Origin: JAGVSR01 sp033765145 | GTDB lineage: Bacteria > Pseudomonadota > Alphaproteobacteria > Rhizobiales > Hyphomicrobiaceae | Reading direction: 5' to 3' | Length of the DNA: 64,000 nucleotides | Assembly: GCA_033765145.1 (NCBI GenBank) | Contig: JANRIH010000044.1 | Coordinates: 1-64,000, forward strand | Shown here: positions 9,454-19,316 of the stretch, piece after piece | How positions within the stretch are numbered: position 1 is the stretch's first letter | Layout of the letters: every line of letters starts with the position of its first letter | Notes under the pieces: model-generated | What the model was told of the DNA's origin: nothing | Seen by the model: the letters and a program-made list of their open reading frames with translations, nothing else | Databases searched by the model: none | Translations under genes and position numbers: made by a program

Positions 9454-9653
9454 CCGATGGACCACCTGACAGTCGCCGGGAGAGCGGCGGATCGTTTTGT
9501 AAGTATCGTGGTGCAGCATGTAAAATTTCGTTGGTGGGTGTGGTGAGCAGGCGGTGAACGACCGTCTCGGGATGACGCGGAGGGCGCCGCATTTCGACCG
9601 TTCGGTCATGGGCCGGCGCAGGGCCTGCGACCAGCATTCATCGCACCCGGCGC

Positions 9654-12479
9654 ATGTCTCGCTGCTCAGGAGTTCGCAACATTCTTCGGGCATTCTCTCG
9701 GGCTCGTCCCCGGGGGGCTCATTTGGTCGCGGCTTGGTTTCAGAATTCGATCCGGAACAAGATGGCGACCGTCGTCGTCGTCGCCGTTCTCGCGTCGGTC
9801 TGTCTCGCATCGCTCATGTCTGCCGGCCGGGACACCTACCGACGCGCGGAAGCGAAGCAGGGCGAACTCGAGGGCATCGCCCAGGCGATCTCGGCGACCG
9901 TTGCCGAGCCGCTCAAGGCCGGTGATCAGAGACGTGTCGCCAACGCACTCCGCGCCATCGGTTCCATTCCTGGCATCCGGTATGTGCGCGTTAACGACGA
10001 GAAAGGGCGGACGTTCTTCCAGCTCGGCAGCGGCGTCGTCGTCGGGCAGCCGGTGGTCGATGGTCACTCCGGCTGGTCGTTCAATCTCTCGACTTTCCCG
10101 GTCGAGGCTCCCGTTGTTTTCGCCGGCGCTCGGATCGGCACGCTGACCATCGTGGCCGATGTGTCCGAGCTCAAGACCGCATTCATGGACAGCGTGATCT
10201 CGGCGCTGCTGGCGGGGATTGTTTCAGCGCTCGCGGGCTTCCTGGCGGTGCAACGGCTGCAACGGTCGGTGACAGGGCCAATTCTCGAACTCAAGTCAGC
10301 CATCGAGACCAAGCGGGCCGACATGGATTTCGCGCGACCCGTCGCGCGGACGAGTGAAGACGAGACCGGTGAACTGGTCGTCGCATTCAATACGATGATC
10401 GAGGATATCCGCGCGCGCGATACAGCGCTTGCCGCCCATCGCGACAGGCTGGAAGCCGACGTCGCGGACCGGACGCGGGATCTCGCCGCCGCGACGAAAG
10501 TGGCCGAGGACGCGAGTGCGGCCAAATCCGAGTTCCTCGCCACGATGAGCCACGAGATCCGCACGCCGATGCATGCGCTGCTCGTGATGGCGGAGCTGTT
10601 GTCGGTCGACGAACTGCCGCCCGAGGCGCGTCGGCGGAGCGAGGTCATCGTCAAGTCCGGACGCCTGCTCCTCTCGATCATCAACGACATCCTCGACTTC
10701 TCGAAAATCGAGGCGGGACGCCTCGATCTCGAAAGCGTTCCGATCGGTCCCGGGGCGATCGTCGAGGACGTGCTGCAACTCTTCGAAGAACGCGCCGCGT
10801 CGGCGGGTCTCGATCTCGCCTGTCACGTGGCGCCGGACGTTCCCGCCGAAATGGCCGGCGATCCCGTGCGATTGACGCAGATCCTGTCGAACCTCGTCAA
10901 CAACGCGTTGAAATTCACGGAGACCGGAGGCGTGCTCGTTCGTGTCGCGCGCACGGATCGGCCGGACGGCGGCGCGGGCATCCGCTTCGACATTGTCGAT
11001 ACCGGAATCGGAATCCCCGAGCACAAAATCGGCGCGATCTTCGACGCCTTCACCCAGGCCGAGCAGTCGACCACGCGGCGTTTCGGCGGAACCGGCATCG
11101 GTCTCACGATCTGCCGCCGGCTCGTCGGTGCAATCGGCGGCGAGATCGGCGTCGAGAGCCGCGTCGGGGAGGGCTCGACGTTCTGGTTCGAAATACCGGC
11201 CGTCGGCGCGACGGCGCGTGCCGCGGACGGCGCGGAGGGCCAAGCCATTCGCGGTCGCCGCCTGGCGATCGATCTCAAGTCCGGACCAATGCGGGACGCC
11301 CTTCTGGCAATGGCGCGAGATTTCGACGTCGAGGTCGTCACTGGCCAGAAGTTCGAAGAGGCCGATGCGGTCATCATTGACGTTAGCGCCTACAAGGCGG
11401 CGATGACGTCGATAGCGCAGGTCACCGGTCCGGTCTTGATGATCGCGAAGCTCGGTGACGCCACGGCGCTCGCCGCGCAGGCGGCAGGGCATGTCGACGC
11501 GATCCTTGGTGTGCCAGTCGGCGGCCATTCAACCCGAGTGGCGTTGATCGGTGCCTTGAGCGGGCGGCCGGTCATGTCGGCGCTGCCATCGACCCTTGCG
11601 GGCGGTGTTCTGCAGGCCAAGCGCCTCGAGGGCGTGCGCGTGCTTGCGGCCGACGACAACGCCATCAACCGTGAGGTGTTGATCGAGGCTCTCAAACGCA
11701 TCGGCGTCTCTGTCGTTTGCGTCGATGACGGCCAGGCAGCGGTCGATGCCGTTCGCGAAGGCGACTTCGACCTCGTCCTGATGGACGGCAGCATGCCGGG
11801 CATGGACGGTTTCGAGGCGACGCGGATCATCCGGGCCGAGGAGCGCGAGCAGGGCCGCGTCCCCGTGCCGATCGTGGCGCTGACCGCGCACGTCATCGGG
11901 CAGGGCGCGGATGCTTGGGCCGACGCGGGTATGTCCGACTATCTCGCCAAGCCGTTTACGCTCGCCGGCCTAAGAGCGTGCGTCGAGCGCTGGGCGGGCG
12001 ACAAGGTTTGTGGTGCGCGCCAAATCTCCGAAGACGCTGATGCCGGTTCTCAGGATGGCAAAGCGGATGCCTTGTCTGCGCTGACTAGCAAGACCACGCG
12101 GGATCGGATCGACTTCGAGGTTCTCGCTTCAATTGGTGAAATGCAAGCGGCGGGCGACGACCTCCTGACGCGCATCATCGGACTCTACCGGTCCCATGCG
12201 CCGGATCTCGCGAAAGCCATCGAGACAGCGGTGGCGGCAGGGTCGGACGACGTCGCGCTTCGCGCTCATGCGCTGAAATCGCTCTGCCGCAATATCGGCG
12301 CGGTCGCAGTCGGCGACATCTGCGAAGAGATCGAAACGCGGGCGGGGCGGGGAGAAGCCGTCGACAACCTCGCCGCGCAATTGCAGCCGGAGGTTGAGCT
12401 CGCAATTCGACTTCTATCGGCCTGGAACGAGAAGAAAGACTGTGGTTCCGAGGCTTCGCCGAAGCGGCTTACGGCATAG
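9654..12479 (+). CDS. Hybrid sensor histidine kinase (HAMP-HisKA-HATPase-REC-Hpt)
   Basis: Up to 941 residues. Transmembrane segments lie near residues 35-55 and 175-200 around a periplasmic sensor loop, followed by HAMP. The HisKA box SEFLATMSHEIRTPM carries His300. The HATPase has NLVNNALKFTE and GTGIGL. A degenerate receiver-like stretch (about 535-645) precedes a true receiver with phospho-acceptor Asp711 (LVLMDGSMPG) and Lys in LAKPF. A C-terminal Hpt domain has His872 (HALKSLCRNIG). This is the BarA/ArcB-like phosphorelay layout, whose terminal Hpt passes phosphate to a separate regulator. The start is uncertain: no strong ribosome site precedes 9654, and a start nearer LVAAWFQ (about 9723) is possible. 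Confidence 0.88.
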   Translation: MSRCSGVRNILRAFSRARPRGAHLVAAWFQNSIRNKMATVVVVAVLASVCLASLMSAGRDTYRRAEAKQGELEGIAQAISATVAEPLKAGDQRRVANALRAIGSIPGIRYVRVNDEKGRTFFQLGSGVVVGQPVVDGHSGWSFNLSTFPVEAPVVFAGARIGTLTIVADVSELKTAFMDSVISALLAGIVSALAGFLAVQRLQRSVTGPILELKSAIETKRADMDFARPVARTSEDETGELVVAFNTMIEDIRARDTALAAHRDRLEADVADRTRDLAAATKVAEDASAAKSEFLATMSHEIRTPMHALLVMAELLSVDELPPEARRRSEVIVKSGRLLLSIINDILDFSKIEAGRLDLESVPIGPGAIVEDVLQLFEERAASAGLDLACHVAPDVPAEMAGDPVRLTQILSNLVNNALKFTETGGVLVRVARTDRPDGGAGIRFDIVDTGIGIPEHKIGAIFDAFTQAEQSTTRRFGGTGIGLTICRRLVGAIGGEIGVESRVGEGSTFWFEIPAVGATARAADGAEGQAIRGRRLAIDLKSGPMRDALLAMARDFDVEVVTGQKFEEADAVIIDVSAYKAAMTSIAQVTGPVLMIAKLGDATALAAQAAGHVDAILGVPVGGHSTRVALIGALSGRPVMSALPSTLAGGVLQAKRLEGVRVLAADDNAINREVLIEALKRIGVSVVCVDDGQAAVDAVREGDFDLVLMDGSMPGMDGFEATRIIRAEEREQGRVPVPIVALTAHVIGQGADAWADAGMSDYLAKPFTLAGLRACVERWAGDKVCGARQISEDADAGSQDGKADALSALTSKTTRDRIDFEVLASIGEMQAAGDDLLTRIIGLYRSHAPDLAKAIETAVAAGSDDVALRAHALKSLCRNIGAVAVGDICEEIETRAGRGEAVDNLAAQLQPEVELAIRLLSAWNEKKDCGSEASPKRLTA

Positions 12480-12746
12480 CTCGGATCGACTGGCGATCCG
12501 GCCCACTTCCGCAGCACATTCAGCCTTCAGATTTTCAATCGTTGCGCGCCTTGCCGCTTGTCACAGCGCGACTGATGCACGAGCCTTTGCGGTGCTCGCT
12601 TTGTGATGATTGCTGACAGACCGTGGCGGTCCGTCTTCACGCCGACAACTGATGAAGTTAATGTTCGCGTCGCGCGGGTATCATCGATCGAGCCGCGGCA
12701 GCCGCATCATCACTCCATTTTTCAGATCGAATTCCGTGAGGGCGCC

Positions 12747-15700
12747 ATGGCCACGTATTCACGCGGGAACGCATCTTTTCCTGGCTCGATCTTCGATACG
12801 CTCGACTTCGTGGACCTGTGGCAGGACGTTGTCTTCGACGATACGGCAGGAACCGACACGATCACGCTGACGAACATCGACGGGACGTTCACCATCATCA
12901 CGGGCACAGGCTTCGTGCTCGACGCGGGCGTCCCGATCGCGGGCGTCATTGCGCAGATCGAGCGGCAGAGTGCCGGCCCTCAGATCCTCGAACAGATCAC
13001 CAACATTCCAGGCACGTTCACGCTCGACGTCTACTACAGCCTCATCAACGGCGAGGCCTTCCCGACGCTGTTCGGCGGTGACGACGAAATCAACGGCGGT
13101 ACCAACAACGACTACCTCGCAGGGTACGGCGGCAACGACAGTCTGTTCGGCGGGCTTGGCAACGACGACATGGACGGCGGGTTCGGCAACGACACGCTCG
13201 CGGGTGGCAGCGGCGACGACATCATCAGTTCGCTCGACAATCAGGGTGTCGATACGATCGACGGCGGTGATCACAACGACAGGGCGGCCATCATCCGGCA
13301 GAGCTTTACGGCCGACCAGACCGCGGACTTCTCCAATCCGAATGTCATGGTCACACTGCAGGACGGGACGACGATCGTCCGGGTCGAGCGAATTTCGTTC
13401 ATGTCGGGGTCGGGCAACGACACGCTCACCGCTTCAAACGACGCGACAGAGGGGCGGGACGGAAATTCGCTCGACGGCGGGGCAGGGAACGACACGCTCT
13501 TCGGAAGTGCGAACGGCGCCAGTCTCTGGGGCGGAACGGGCAACGACTCCATTCTCGGTGAATCGTCCTACGACTATCTCTACGGCGGCGAAGGGAACGA
13601 CTCGATCACCGACCAGGGCAATCCGGGTGCCGTCGGCGAGTTTGATCTTCTGGTCGGGGGCGATGGTGATGACACCATCAATGTCAACGGAAACGGCAAT
13701 TACGAAGTCTATGGCGACGAGCAGTTCGGTCCGGTGAGCGGACACGACATCATCAATGTCTCAGTGATCGCAGCCGGATTTTCGACGTTCCTGTCCGGGG
13801 GCAGTGGCAACGACACGATCACGGGCGGATCCAGCGACGATACGATCGAAGGAGACAACAGCGAGTTCGGCACGATTGGGGGCGACGATAGCCTCACGGG
13901 CGGAGCGGGCAACGACATTCTGACCGGAAACGGCGGCGACGACACGATGTCGGGCGGCACGGGGGACGATCAGTTCTTCTCGTTTGATGACGAGGGCTCG
14001 GAGGTCATCGATGGTGGCGACGACACGGACCTCGCGGACATCCAACGGTCGTCGTCGAACGTCGACTATGTTCTCGATTTTTCGAGTTCCACCGTACTCC
14101 TCGAAATCAATGACGACGACGGAAGCGACGGGACCGATACGACGGTCGTCAATGTAGAGCACATCAGTTTCACCGCGGGCGGGGGCGATGATCTTCTCTT
14201 CGCGTCCAACGGCGTGCTTGGCCGCGCAGGCAACTTGCTGTTTGGTCGCGGTGGAGCGGACCAACTCTTTGCAAGCTCGAACGGCGCATTCCTCGATGGC
14301 GGGGACGGTAACGATACCCTGCAAGGGAGCGCGAGCTTCGATCGCATCATCGGCGGCTTAGGAAACGATTCCATCCAGACCGGCGGGAACGACGGCTCGG
14401 ATTCCGAACTCGTCGAAGGAAACAGCGGCGATGATGACATTACGGCCGGACTTGGGGATCATACGATCTACGGCCAGGAGGGTGCCGATACGATCAATCT
14501 CGGTGCGATCACCGCGGGCTTCGAGAACTACGTCGACGCGGGACCCGACAACGATACGATCACGGGCAGCGCGGGCAACGATACGATCAGAGGCGGGGCG
14601 GGGGATGATGTCGTAAAAGTGGGTCTCGGCGATGACGTCGTGTCCGGCGGGGTGCCGGGTAACGACACCAGTCTTCGAGATACACTCTCGTATGTAGGGA
14701 TCACCGGACGTCTGACGATCGATCTCGCCAACACCGACAGCCAGAATACGACCAGCGCTGGGTTCGATACGATCGACGGCTTCGAAAATCTCATAGGAGG
14801 TTCCGGGAACGATTCTCTCTTCGGAAATTCAATTGCGAACCGGCTCGAAGGCGACGACGGCGACGACGAGATCGATGGGCGGAGCGGTGCCGACGATCTT
14901 CATGGCGGCGCGGGCAACGACACGCTTGTCGGTGGCGGCGGCAACGACGTGCTTTCGGGCGGAACAGGCAACGACTCGCTCAACGGCGGCAACGATTTCG
15001 ATATCGTGTCGTATGGCAAGACCCTTGGCGGTGTGGCCGTCAATCTGTCGGTTCTCACGTCGCAAAACGTCGGCGGCGGACAGGGCATGGACATCATCGC
15101 CAATGTCGAGGGGATCATCGGTTCGCAGCATGCCGACACGCTGACGGGGGACGGCGCGGGCAACACGCTCGCCGGCAATCAGGGCAACGACACGCTCAAA
15201 GGCGGCGCCGGAGCTGATACGCTCACGGGGGGCACCGGGAACGACGCCTTCGTCTGGGATGGACAAGGTCTCGATACGATCAGCGATTTCGGTTCGACAT
15301 ACTTCGAAGCGAATCTCTTGGGCACCAACGAGGTGACACCGAACGCCAGCACTGCCACTGGTTCTGCGACGCTCGTGCTCAATCTGGCCAGCACCCGGCT
15401 CGCGCTGTCGCTCGCGACCGCGGGGCTCGACTGGGACGGCCTGCAGACGACGGGGACCACTCTCGATAACGTCAACGGGTTCCATTTCCACAACGCGGAT
15501 GCTGGCGTGAACGGTCCTGTTGTCCACGATATTCCGGATGATCCGGATACCGTCATCACCGCGAGCACGGGAATTGTCACGTCGGTCTGGTCGAGCACGG
15601 ATGCATCCGGTCCATTGACTGCGACGCTCGCCGCGCGGCTCAAGGTCAACGGGCTCTATCTCAACGTCCACACGGTTCAATTTGGTGGCGGCGAAATTCG

Positions 15701-16892
15701 GGGACAGATCCTTGCGACCGGCCCGTCCAACGACCGTATCGACGTCTCGATGCTCAATATCGGCTCTTTCGAGACCATTCAGTCGCTTCTTTCGACGGTA
15801 TCGGGCAACGCGCGCATTCAGACGATCTCCAACGGCGTGACGTCGAGCGTCACGCTCACGGGGGTCGCGACGACGAGCCTCCTCGCATCGCATTTCCAAT
15901 TCGCAGGCGCCGTCAACGAAACCCGAAACGGCACGGCGAACGTCGATTACCTGTTTGGCGCGGGTGGCAACGACGTTCTCAACGGTCTCGGCGGCGCGGA
16001 CAAGCTCTTCGGCGAAACCGGGAACGACACGCTCGACGGCGGCAACGATGCCGTCGCCGATACGCTGATGGGCGGCGCGGGCAACGACACCTATGCGCTC
16101 TTCGGCCGAAACGACAGTGTTGTCGAGGCGACGGGCGGGGGAACCGATACGGTCCGCTCGACGATCACGCGCACGCTTGGCGCCAATTTCGAGAACCTGT
16201 TGCTTGAAGGTGCTGCGGCCATCAACGGCACGGGGAACGCGCTCGTCAATCGCATCACGGGCAACAGCGCGGCCAATACGCTCGACGGAGGAGCGGACAC
16301 GCTCGCCGATACGCTGACGGGCGGCGGGGGCAACGACACTTATGCCCTCTTCGGGCGCAGTGACAGCGTCGTCGAAGCGATTGGCGGGGGAACGGACACG
16401 GTTCGCTCGACGATCACGCGCACGCTGGTCGTGAATGTGGAGAATTTGACGCTCGAAGGGTCCGCCGCCATCAATGGCTTCGGCAACACGGGGCTCAATC
16501 GCATCGTGGGCAACAGCGGCACCAATCTGTTGAACGGCGCGTCCGGGAACGACACGCTGACGGGCAGCGGCGGGAGTGACGCCTTCATCTTCACGTCGGC
16601 GCTCGGGGCTGCCAACATCGACCACGTGACCGACTACAATCTCACGGCGGATCGCATCCATCTCGAGAATGCGGTGTTCACAGGACTTGCCGCTGGCGCG
16701 CTCGCGGTGGCGGCGTTCCAGAGCAACGCGACCGGGACCGCCACGCAGGCGGACGACCGCATCATCTATAATACCGTGACGGGCGCGCTTCTCTTCGATG
16801 CGGACGGTGCGGGCGGTGCGGCGGCACGCCAGTTCGCGGTGCTGACGACGAAGCCCGCGGGGCTCAACGCGGGTGATTTCCTGATCATTTGA
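12747..16892 (+). CDS. Large RTX calcium-binding protein with embedded CHRD domain
   Basis: 1381 residues from ATG 12747, chosen for GTGAGGG 5 bases upstream; an in-frame start at 12603 lacks this. A roughly 110-residue N-terminal module is followed by many RTX nonapeptides (GGxGNDxLxGG) up to about residue 840. A CHRD (chordin) domain occupies about 851-990, with GTNEVTPNASTATGSA and GFHFHNA motifs. More RTX-like and NDTYALFGR repeats follow. The C-terminal 115 residues (DAFIFTSALG to LNAGDFLII) match the end of the RTX protein at 31745 and probably carry the type I secretion signal. No signal peptide is seen. It is predicted to be secreted and Ca2+-folded, with an unknown function that may be adhesion or matrix. 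No secretion apparatus is nearby. Confidence 0.9.
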   Translation: MATYSRGNASFPGSIFDTLDFVDLWQDVVFDDTAGTDTITLTNIDGTFTIITGTGFVLDAGVPIAGVIAQIERQSAGPQILEQITNIPGTFTLDVYYSLINGEAFPTLFGGDDEINGGTNNDYLAGYGGNDSLFGGLGNDDMDGGFGNDTLAGGSGDDIISSLDNQGVDTIDGGDHNDRAAIIRQSFTADQTADFSNPNVMVTLQDGTTIVRVERISFMSGSGNDTLTASNDATEGRDGNSLDGGAGNDTLFGSANGASLWGGTGNDSILGESSYDYLYGGEGNDSITDQGNPGAVGEFDLLVGGDGDDTINVNGNGNYEVYGDEQFGPVSGHDIINVSVIAAGFSTFLSGGSGNDTITGGSSDDTIEGDNSEFGTIGGDDSLTGGAGNDILTGNGGDDTMSGGTGDDQFFSFDDEGSEVIDGGDDTDLADIQRSSSNVDYVLDFSSSTVLLEINDDDGSDGTDTTVVNVEHISFTAGGGDDLLFASNGVLGRAGNLLFGRGGADQLFASSNGAFLDGGDGNDTLQGSASFDRIIGGLGNDSIQTGGNDGSDSELVEGNSGDDDITAGLGDHTIYGQEGADTINLGAITAGFENYVDAGPDNDTITGSAGNDTIRGGAGDDVVKVGLGDDVVSGGVPGNDTSLRDTLSYVGITGRLTIDLANTDSQNTTSAGFDTIDGFENLIGGSGNDSLFGNSIANRLEGDDGDDEIDGRSGADDLHGGAGNDTLVGGGGNDVLSGGTGNDSLNGGNDFDIVSYGKTLGGVAVNLSVLTSQNVGGGQGMDIIANVEGIIGSQHADTLTGDGAGNTLAGNQGNDTLKGGAGADTLTGGTGNDAFVWDGQGLDTISDFGSTYFEANLLGTNEVTPNASTATGSATLVLNLASTRLALSLATAGLDWDGLQTTGTTLDNVNGFHFHNADAGVNGPVVHDIPDDPDTVITASTGIVTSVWSSTDASGPLTATLAARLKVNGLYLNVHTVQFGGGEIRGQILATGPSNDRIDVSMLNIGSFETIQSLLSTVSGNARIQTISNGVTSSVTLTGVATTSLLASHFQFAGAVNETRNGTANVDYLFGAGGNDVLNGLGGADKLFGETGNDTLDGGNDAVADTLMGGAGNDTYALFGRNDSVVEATGGGTDTVRSTITRTLGANFENLLLEGAAAINGTGNALVNRITGNSAANTLDGGADTLADTLTGGGGNDTYALFGRSDSVVEAIGGGTDTVRSTITRTLVVNVENLTLEGSAAINGFGNTGLNRIVGNSGTNLLNGASGNDTLTGSGGSDAFIFTSALGAANIDHVTDYNLTADRIHLENAVFTGLAAGALAVAAFQSNATGTATQADDRIIYNTVTGALLFDADGAGGAAARQFAVLTTKPAGLNAGDFLII

Positions 16893-16914
16893 GGTGCTGA
16901 CCGCTCTCGATGAC

Positions 16915-16951
16915 GTCTGATGCGCGGCGCGGTGATGGCGCCGCTTCAGAC
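16915..16951. terminator. Strong hairpin between convergent RTX and metal-permease genes
   Basis: GTCTGA (16915-16920) pairs with TCAGAC (16946-16951), and GCGGCGC (16924-16930) pairs with GCGCCGC (16938-16944). The loop is 7 bases. It lies 22 bases after the RTX stop and overlaps the last codons of the convergent permease gene. There is no T-run, so factor-independent termination is plausible rather than certain. Confidence 0.5.
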
Positions 16952-17914
16952 GGGCTGCCGCCCGGTCATTTCGGGTTCTTTCGCGTACGACCGCCGCCAG
17001 CGCGCGATCGTTCCGTAGCGCGGCGCGAACAGGATTGCGAGACCGAGACAGATTCCGCTTACGACCGCGATCATCCCGCTTGCCGAGACCGAGCTGTCAT
17101 GTCCGACCCAGAGCGGGCCGAACCCCGCGATGACGTATCCGGCGATGGCCGAGATCACGGCAACGACGAGGCTCACTGCGACCTGCGTCGCGAGCCGGTC
17201 GGTTAGCATCCGCGCTGCGGCGGCGGGGCAGATCAGCATCGCGATGACGAGGATCGATCCGACGGCCTCGAAGGCGGCGACCGCGACCAGCCCGACGAGC
17301 GCCATGAGGCCCATATTGACGATGTGGGCCGGGTAGCCCAATGCGGTCGCGAGGGCGGGATCGAACGAGGCGAGTTTCAGCTCTTTCCAGAATACGCCGA
17401 CGACGAGCGCCGATAGGAGGAGTACGCCGCCGAGCGTCACGACTTCGCGCGGGAGGTCGGCCCAGACGGCGGGCTCGAGCAGTGAGGCCATGGATGTCGG
17501 TGCGAGCCAGATGATGTCCTCGAGCTGGCCGTAGAGCACGCAATCGGCATCGAGATCCGCGTTTCGTGCGGCGGCTTGCTCGATCAACACGATGCCAGCC
17601 GCGAACATGGTCGAGAAGACGACGGCCATGGCCGTTCCGGGGTCCATCCGGCCGTAACGCACGACGAGGTCGATCAGCACGACGGCGAGGAAAGCCGCCA
17701 TCGCCGCGCCCGCGAACATGGGCCATGTCTCGCGCGAGGCGGAGAACAGGAACGCAACCACGATCCCGGGCAGGACGGCATGAGATATGGCGTCCCCCAT
17801 GAGGCTCTGGCGGCGGAGGACGAGGAAGTTCCCGAGAAGTGCGCAGGCGAGCGTCGCGAACAGCGCGGCCATCAACTGGGGCAGGTCGAGGCGGAGGAAT
17901 GTTTCAACGGGCAT
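16946..17914 (-). CDS. Manganese/iron ABC transporter permease (SitD/MntB family)
   Basis: 322 residues from ATG 17914, with GAGGGG upstream and an 11-base overlap with the end of the preceding permease. Seven to eight hydrophobic segments and the ABC-3 family motif RRQSLMGDAISHAVLPGIV near the N-terminus identify a metal-type permease. It is the last gene of the operon SBP - ATPase - permease/DtxR - permease. It forms the membrane channel as a heterodimer with the neighbouring permease. Metal specificity is inferred from the operon's mntR and binding-protein ligands rather than from this subunit. Confidence 0.9.
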   Translation of the reverse strand: MPVETFLRLDLPQLMAALFATLACALLGNFLVLRRQSLMGDAISHAVLPGIVVAFLFSASRETWPMFAGAAMAAFLAVVLIDLVVRYGRMDPGTAMAVVFSTMFAAGIVLIEQAAARNADLDADCVLYGQLEDIIWLAPTSMASLLEPAVWADLPREVVTLGGVLLLSALVVGVFWKELKLASFDPALATALGYPAHIVNMGLMALVGLVAVAAFEAVGSILVIAMLICPAAAARMLTDRLATQVAVSLVVAVISAIAGYVIAGFGPLWVGHDSSVSASGMIAVVSGICLGLAILFAPRYGTIARWRRSYAKEPEMTGRQPV

Positions 17915-19316
17915 GATGCAACCCCTCACCCGGCAAATGCGGATCTGTGGCTTCCGCGAGGGGATGAACGCTGTCCGGCACGCCGGGGCTCCGCGGCAAT
18001 CGACCGGCCGCCCGCAGTTCCTCTTCGAGACGACGGATGATGTCACCGTCGAGAACGTGTTCCACGAGATCGGCCGAGCGATCGACGTGGCTCGGCTCCA
18101 GTCCCGCAGCGCTGACGAGATAGCGCTCCCAGAGGCGGTGATTGCGTGTCACGCGCACAGCCTCGCGGACGCCGGCGTCGGTGAGGGTGACGGTCCCGCC
18201 ATCATGACGCAGGAGTCGATCGAACGACAGCGATCCGAGGACGGCAAGCCTGCGGAACATCGACCAGTTACGGGTCGCTGGCAAAATTCGGAGCGTGATG
18301 CGGGCACCCGGCCGGCGTCCTGTTTCTTCCGCATGCTCGTAGATACGCCGCAAGAGGTGCTGGCGCTCCACTTCGAGTGCCTGCCGCACGTTTCGCACGA
18401 GACTTGCGAGAATTCCGCGGCGCGGGGCAAAGAGCAGGCTCGATAGGAAGAACGCACCCGCCACCAGGACGATAATGCCGCCGGCCGGGAGTCCGGGGAC
18501 TAGCGCCGAGAGCGCGCTGCCCATGTATCCGCTGGCCCATCCGAAGAATCCCGCGATCGCCACCATCGACCCGAGACGTTCGGTCCAGAACCGCGCAGCG
18601 GCCGCCGGAATGACGATGAGGGCGACGATGAGGATCAGGCCGACGGCCTTCAGTCCGATGACTGTGACCGCGACGATCAGCGCCATCATCAGGAGGTCGA
18701 TCCGCGCGACTGGCCAGCCTTGAACGGCAGCGAAATTTTCGTCGAAGGCGACGACGCGGAATTCCTTCAGAAGCGCGATGGTGACGGTGAGAGCCAGTGC
18801 GGCAACCACGGCGATTGCCCAGGCTTCTTCGGCGCTCATTGCGGCGGTTTGTCCGTAGATGAATTTGGCAAGCCCGCCTTCGGAGCCGGTATCGAGTGTC
18901 TGGATGTAGCTCAGGAGCACGAGGCCGACGGCGAAGAACACGCTCAGCACCGCGCCCATAGCGGTATCTTCGGCCAGACGGCCCGAGCGGACGATGGCGT
19001 GTACGGCCAAGACGCCGGCAAGGCCGGTCGCGATGGCGCCGGCCAGGAGGATGGGAAGGCTCCGGCCTTCCATGCCCATCGCTTCGGCCGCGAGAAATGC
19101 CAGGGCAATTCCAGGCAGCGTTGCGTGACTGAGCGTGTCGCTCATCATGGCACGCTTGCGGAGAATGCCGAACGTGCCGACGACGCCGGCCGCAAGTCCC
19201 AGGAGCGATACACCAATCATGACGACGACGGTATTGTATCCGCCGCCCAGCAACAGGATGTTCAGAATCTCGGCAGCCGACGGCCAATTGGCGTCGATGC
19301 CGGTGGTGCTCGTCAT
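17904..19316 (-). CDS. Metal ABC permease fused to a DtxR-like regulator domain
   Basis: 470 residues, well beyond the usual 280-300 for this permease family. Residues 1 to about 295 are an ABC-3 permease (RKRAMMSDTLSHATLPGIA). Residues about 305-470 are cytoplasmic and resemble the winged-helix plus metal-binding/dimerisation part of DtxR-type repressors: LTDAGVREAVRVTRNHRLWE followed by DRSADLVEHVLDG. The start ATG overlaps the ATPase stop. The fused domain could sense cytoplasmic Mn2+ and gate transport, which is inference. Fusions of this kind occur in several bacterial Mn/Fe transporters. Confidence 0.9.
   Translation of the reverse strand: MTSTTGIDANWPSAAEILNILLLGGGYNTVVVMIGVSLLGLAAGVVGTFGILRKRAMMSDTLSHATLPGIALAFLAAEAMGMEGRSLPILLAGAIATGLAGVLAVHAIVRSGRLAEDTAMGAVLSVFFAVGLVLLSYIQTLDTGSEGGLAKFIYGQTAAMSAEEAWAIAVVAALALTVTIALLKEFRVVAFDENFAAVQGWPVARIDLLMMALIVAVTVIGLKAVGLILIVALIVIPAAAARFWTERLGSMVAIAGFFGWASGYMGSALSALVPGLPAGGIIVLVAGAFFLSSLLFAPRRGILASLVRNVRQALEVERQHLLRRIYEHAEETGRRPGARITLRILPATRNWSMFRRLAVLGSLSFDRLLRHDGGTVTLTDAGVREAVRVTRNHRLWERYLVSAAGLEPSHVDRSADLVEHVLDGDIIRRLEEELRAAGRLPRSPGVPDSVHPLAEATDPHLPGEGLHHAR

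Noticed and set aside
9654..9761. A firm start for the hybrid kinase
   Set aside because: Several in-frame starts are possible before the first membrane segment and none has a clear ribosome site. The earliest was kept with a caveat.
13078..15240. Dense tandem DNA repeats that could suggest a CRISPR or satellite array
   Set aside because: The repeats are in-frame RTX nonapeptide codons of variable sequence, without unique spacers or fixed repeat length.
14829..16661. A 610-codon open frame antisense to the RTX/CHRD gene
   Set aside because: Its translation is Arg/Val/Asp-rich with no family signature and lies entirely opposite RTX repeats. Long antisense frames are expected in GC-rich genes with repeated GGC and GAC codons.
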